From the NCBI GenBank assembly GCA_031278315.1, contig JAITKS010000244.1, positions 1-17,312 on the forward strand: a stretch of 17,312 bases of DNA. Direction: 5' to 3'. Each line of letters starts with the position of its first letter. The first letter of the stretch is position 1. Below are positions 15,130 through 17,312 of this stretch, piece after piece. Both the position numbers and the translations under genes were made by a program. The DNA comes from Planctomycetaceae bacterium (GTDB taxonomy: Bacteria; Planctomycetota; Planctomycetia; Pirellulales; Thermoguttaceae). The notes beneath the pieces are model-generated. The model was not told the origin of the DNA, searched no databases, and worked only from the letters and a program-made list of their open reading frames with translations.

Positions 15130-17247
15130 ATGAAATTAGATTTCTTTTTTGGGCTAGTAACTTTTTCCGTTACTATTTTTACGTTGTCGATATTATCTTT
15201 TGTTTTTGCGGCGGAAACATATCCGGCGGCGCGGCAATCGGAAATATCTGATACATATTTCGGCGTTAAAATTGACGATCCTTATCGATGGATGGAAACA
15301 AACGATACTGACGAATTGTCGAAATGGATCGAGGCAGAAAATAAGTTATCTCGTAAATATCTCGACGGGATCAAGATTCGGGATGATTTGCAAAAGCGTC
15401 TGACGGAGGTAATAAATTATCCGCGTTATACGATTCCTTGGACGAAAAACGGTAAAACTTTTTATCTTAAAAATAACGGTTTACAGAATCAATCTGTTGT
15501 TTACATTCTTGACAAACCTGAATCAGTACCGCGAGTTTTAATCGACCCTAATAAATTTTCCGACGATGGAACAGTTAGTTTAGGTACAATTTCTGTTTCA
15601 AAAAATGCCGAGTATATTGCTTATTCCGTTTCAACTAGCGGCTCGGATTGGCGGGAAATAAAAGTACGAAATACCGCAACCGGTCAAGACCTGCCTGATA
15701 AAATCGAGTGGGTTAAATTTTCTAATATCACTTGGCACGGCGGCGGTTTTTACTACAGCCGATATGACGCACCGCCTGAAGGAAAACTTCTAACTGCAAA
15801 AAATGAAAATCACAAAATATTTTTTCATAAACTTAATTCACAACAAAAAGACGACATCTTAATTAGAGAAGATAAAAAATATCCGTTGCGGACTCGTCAG
15901 ACGTCAACTGATTTCGATGAAAATTTTCTATTCATTTTTGAGAGTGAATCGACGTATGGAAATTCTCTCGAATTTAAGGACTTAACTAAAACGGATTCAG
16001 AATTTCGATCGATTGTTAATGATTTTAATTCATGGCAAAGTATTGTTACGGTTGTTGATGGTAAATTTTACATGCTGACCGATCGTGACGCTCCCAAGAA
16101 ACGTTTAGTAGTTATTGATCCGGCTAAACCGGAGCAACAAAATTGGACTGATATAATTCCTGAATCTGATTCGTTGTTGAGTTCGGTTTCGCATATTGGC
16201 GGGAAATTTATTGTAACGTTTATGAAAGATGCGTCCGATATTGCATTTGTTTATGACTTACAAGGTAAACGAATTCGTGAAATAAAATTACCTACTTTTG
16301 GCAAAGTTGTTTTTTCGGGTGAAAGGGATTCGTCTATTTTTTTTCAGTCGTTTACTTCGTTTGTTTATCCGACTGTGATTTATCGTACGAATATTAACAC
16401 GGGTGAAATCAAACCGTTGTTTGCAGCAGAAATTGATATTAATCCTGACAAATATATTACGGAACGAGTCTGGTACACGAATAGTAGTAATAGAAAAGTT
16501 CCAATCTTTTTGACTTATAAAAAGGGCATTCAAAAGAACGGCAGCAATCCGGTATTACTTTATGGTTATGGCGGATTTAACATTTCGCTTACGCCGTCGT
16601 TTTCTGCATTACGTTTACCATTTCTTGAGCGGGGCGGAATTTATGCGGCAGCAATTTTAAGAGGCGGCGGAGAGTACGGCGAAGAATGGCACAAAGAAGG
16701 TACAAAATTAAAAAAGCAAAATGTATTCGACGATTTCATAGCTTCAGCTGAATATTTGATCGAAAATAAATATACATCGCCGAATAAATTAGCGGTTTTA
16801 GGCGGTTCGAATGGCGGTTTACTTGTTGCTGCTGTAGCGTTACAGCGTCCTGATCTTTTCAGAGTTGCTGTTCCAAGAGTCGGCGTACTTGATATGATAC
16901 GTTATCACAAATTTACTATCGGATGGGCGTGGGCAACTGATTATGGAACAAGTGAAGATAACAAAGAGATGTTCGAGTATTTATTAAAGTATTCGCCGTT
17001 ACACAATGTAAAATCGAATGTAAATTATCCGGCGATGTTGATAATGACTTCTGATCACGATGATAGAGTTGTTCCAGCGCATTCGTTTAAATTTGCTGCA
17101 ACTATGCAGCAAAAGAGTAAAAGCAAAAATCCTATTTATATTCGCATAGAAACGAAAGCCGGTCACGGCGCAGGCAAACCTGTTTCAAAACAAATAGAAG
17201 AAGAAACCGATGTCTGGGCGTTTATTTTAGATCAATTAGAAAATTAA
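15130..17247 (+). CDS. Secreted prolyl oligopeptidase (peptidase family S9A)
   Basis: A 705-residue protein, typical for family S9A, which cleaves short peptides after proline. Residues 1-28 form a signal peptide (long hydrophobic core, then FVFAA), so it is exported. The N-terminal part begins DDPYRWME (49-56), a strong family signature, and residues 80-430 form the beta-propeller that filters substrate size. The alpha/beta hydrolase domain follows: LLYGYGGF (476-483), the oxyanion region RGGGEYGEEWH (511-521), the nucleophile Ser560 in GGSNGG, the acid in SDHDDRVVPAHS (641-652), and catalytic His679 in AGHGAGKP. All three catalytic residues are present, so an active enzyme is expected. No Shine-Dalgarno precedes the ATG; the signal peptide supports the start. 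The 12-base array just upstream may affect expression. No peptide transporter is adjacent. Confidence 0.96.
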   Translation: MKLDFFFGLVTFSVTIFTLSILSFVFAAETYPAARQSEISDTYFGVKIDDPYRWMETNDTDELSKWIEAENKLSRKYLDGIKIRDDLQKRLTEVINYPRYTIPWTKNGKTFYLKNNGLQNQSVVYILDKPESVPRVLIDPNKFSDDGTVSLGTISVSKNAEYIAYSVSTSGSDWREIKVRNTATGQDLPDKIEWVKFSNITWHGGGFYYSRYDAPPEGKLLTAKNENHKIFFHKLNSQQKDDILIREDKKYPLRTRQTSTDFDENFLFIFESESTYGNSLEFKDLTKTDSEFRSIVNDFNSWQSIVTVVDGKFYMLTDRDAPKKRLVVIDPAKPEQQNWTDIIPESDSLLSSVSHIGGKFIVTFMKDASDIAFVYDLQGKRIREIKLPTFGKVVFSGERDSSIFFQSFTSFVYPTVIYRTNINTGEIKPLFAAEIDINPDKYITERVWYTNSSNRKVPIFLTYKKGIQKNGSNPVLLYGYGGFNISLTPSFSALRLPFLERGGIYAAAILRGGGEYGEEWHKEGTKLKKQNVFDDFIASAEYLIENKYTSPNKLAVLGGSNGGLLVAAVALQRPDLFRVAVPRVGVLDMIRYHKFTIGWAWATDYGTSEDNKEMFEYLLKYSPLHNVKSNVNYPAMLIMTSDHDDRVVPAHSFKFAATMQQKSKSKNPIYIRIETKAGHGAGKPVSKQIEEETDVWAFILDQLEN

Positions 17248-17290
17248 AAATAAGGTAATTTATTCAGGGGAATATTTGTTTTATTAACCA

Positions 17291-17312
17291 CAGAGAAATC
17301 AGAGAAATCAGA
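17291..17312. repeat. 9-base tandem repeat at the right edge
   Basis: CAGAGAAAT occurs twice and begins a third time as the window ends, preceded by TTAACCA. A related CACAGAGGAC lies at 2021-2030. Its full extent cannot be seen. Confidence 0.6.

Overview
The window is an AT-rich bacterial chromosome segment, most likely from a member of the Planctomycetota. The lineage call is inference. It rests on a secreted Gly/Tyr-repeat protein of a type I associate with planctomycete genomes, a full-length HrpA with the long C-terminal region, a ClpC-type AAA+ unfoldase, and weak or absent Shine-Dalgarno sequences at most starts. Only the triosephosphate isomerase gene has a strong ribosome binding site. 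No rRNA, tRNA, CRISPR array or transposase was found.

Layout. Positions 1-1976 (minus) hold the first 658 codons of a large restriction-modification protein that runs off the left edge. It has a GIY-YIG-like nuclease domain followed by an N6-adenine methyltransferase. Next is triosephosphate isomerase (2170-2925, minus), then a 715-base gap. A plus-strand pair follows: the secreted Gly/Tyr-repeat protein (3641-4522) and hrpA (4572-8570). hrpA converges on clpC (8663-11272, minus) across a compound palindrome that probably serves as the clpC terminator. After a 713-base gap come three minus-strand envelope genes, transcribed in the order PilO/PilP-like protein (13434-14381), ExbD-like small membrane protein (12682-13161), and single-pass membrane protein (11986-12624). 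A 748-base divergent gap then leads to a secreted prolyl oligopeptidase (15130-17247, plus).

The genes do not form one pathway. tpiA, hrpA and clpC are housekeeping functions (glycolysis, RNA metabolism, protein quality control). The restriction-modification gene is the accessory element. The three-gene membrane cluster is the least characterised part: it looks like an envelope assembly or force-transducing module without the usual partners in view.

The non-coding DNA is unusually structured. Most gaps carry a short tandem duplication (units of 6, 9, 12, 14, 15 and 19 bases). The clearest is a 12-base array ending about 18 bases before the peptidase start. Several perfect inverted repeats are present, and three of the hairpins share the core TATCGG or ATCGGC in their loops.
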